NCBI GenBank assembly: GCA_030667725.1
Contig: DAOUVH010000052.1
Coordinates: 1-6,650 of the forward strand
Source: Candidatus Cloacimonadota bacterium
GTDB taxonomy: Bacteria; Cloacimonadota; Cloacimonadia; Cloacimonadales; TCS61
Reading direction: 5' to 3'
Length of the DNA: 6,650 nt
Shown here piece by piece: positions 6,090 through 6,650 of this stretch. The notes below the pieces were generated by a model. The model did no database searches. It was not told the DNA's origin and saw only the letters and a program-made list of their open reading frames with translations. Both the position numbers and the translations under genes were made by a program. Positions within the stretch are counted from its first letter, which is position 1. Each line of letters opens with the position of its first letter.

Positions 6090-6650
6090 TTAATTTTGTA
6101 ACTTCAGTACCGCTTCGTATAACTCAATAAAATCTGCTTCCGTAAGCGTTTCCCCTCTTCTTGTTAACTCAATTTTACAATTTGCACCCAATTCTTCGAT
6201 CTTCTCTTTAGAAAGTAGCAAACGTAAATTCCTGCGTAACATTTTTCTTCTATTTTGGAAGGCAACTTCAACAACTCTCCAAAAAAATCTTTCATCTTCC
6301 AAAATTGATTTATTTTTTCGAGGAGTAAGAATTATAACTGCAGAATCAACTTTGGGAGGAGGAAAGAAGAGGTGCGATTTTACAGTAAAGCCATACTCAA
6401 CATTGAAATAGAACTGCATTTTTAAAGATAGTCTTCCATAATCTTTCGTACCAATTCCAGCATTTATGCGCTCTGCTACTTCCTTCTGGATCATTACCAC
6501 AACTCGCTTAAAATTATCAGCATGCTCTGTTACTCTAAATAAAAACGGTGATGTGATCTGATAAGGAAGATTAGCTACGATCTTAATCTGTTTATCATTC
6601 AAATATTCTTTCCAATTAATTTTAAGAATATCTTTATTCACTAAATTGAT
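6090..6650 (-). CDS. rsmA: 16S rRNA (adenine1518-N6/adenine1519-N6)-dimethyltransferase RsmA, partial (N-terminus beyond right edge)
   Basis: RsmA (KsgA) uses S-adenosylmethionine to dimethylate two adjacent adenines in the 3' hairpin of 16S rRNA during small-subunit maturation. It is cytoplasmic. The visible 186 residues are the C-terminal part of a protein usually about 260-290 long; the frame is open to the edge, so about 80-100 residues, including the SAM-binding glycine motif, lie outside. Counted from the edge, residues 1-10 (INLVNKDILK) match the acidic motif preceding catalysis. NLPYQIT (27-33) is the N6-adenine methyltransferase catalytic motif IV. QKEVAERINA, FFPPPKVDSAV (about 95-105) and FQNRRKMLRRNL (about 131-142) are all diagnostic. 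The RRGETLTEADF helix near the C-terminus is the usual ending. It is convergent with the PHP gene. All visible motifs are intact. Confidence 0.96.
   Translation of the reverse strand: MNLVNKDILKINWKEYLNDKQIKIVANLPYQITSPFLFRVTEHADNFKRVVVMIQKEVAERINAGIGTKDYGRLSLKMQFYFNVEYGFTVKSHLFFPPPKVDSAVIILTPRKNKSILEDERFFWRVVEVAFQNRRKMLRRNLRLLLSKEKIEELGANCKIELTRRGETLTEADFIELYEAVLKLQN

Overview
The window is AT-rich bacterial DNA with compact genes and two exported proteins that look like outer-membrane beta-barrels. This is a Gram-negative (diderm) style. The combination of a helix-hairpin-helix plus beta-barrel protein, a PorV/FadL-like protein, a prepilin-like protein and a CehA/McbA-type PHP metallohydrolase points to the Fibrobacterota-Chlorobiota-Bacteroidota (FCB) side of the tree. 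A Cloacimonadota-like anaerobe is my best guess, but this is inference from style and gene content, not a database result.

Layout. (1) Positions 1-978, minus strand: the N-terminal 326 codons of a FadL/PorV-like outer-membrane protein, cut by the left window edge. (2) Positions 1000-3615, minus strand: an 871-residue exported protein with two helix-hairpin-helix regions followed by a large predicted beta-barrel. It lies 21 bases upstream of gene 1, so the two probably form one operon. A candidate sigma70-type promoter sits about 100 bases ahead of it. (3) Positions 3616-3834: a divergent intergenic region. (4) Positions 3835-4311, plus strand: a small type IV prepilin/pseudopilin-like protein with Lys where the near-invariant Gly should stand before the cleavage site. 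(5) Positions 4343-4380: a strong intrinsic terminator. (6) Up to 5916, plus strand: a PHP-domain metallohydrolase whose start is uncertain, because the longest reading frame begins ahead of the terminator. (7) Positions 5917-6089: a convergent intergenic stretch with weak repeat structure. (8) Positions 6090-6650, minus strand: the C-terminal two thirds of the 16S rRNA dimethyltransferase RsmA (KsgA), cut by the right edge.

How they may work together. The two minus-strand genes form an envelope operon of barrel proteins. The divergent prepilin-like gene may share the envelope theme (pilus, secretion or DNA uptake), which is a hypothesis only. The PHP hydrolase and rsmA appear to be separate functions. 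I see no mobile element, CRISPR array, tRNA or rRNA in the window. The points most worth checking are the non-canonical prepilin leader, the EF-hand-like loop inside the helix-hairpin-helix barrel protein, and the terminator buried in the 5' end of the PHP reading frame.
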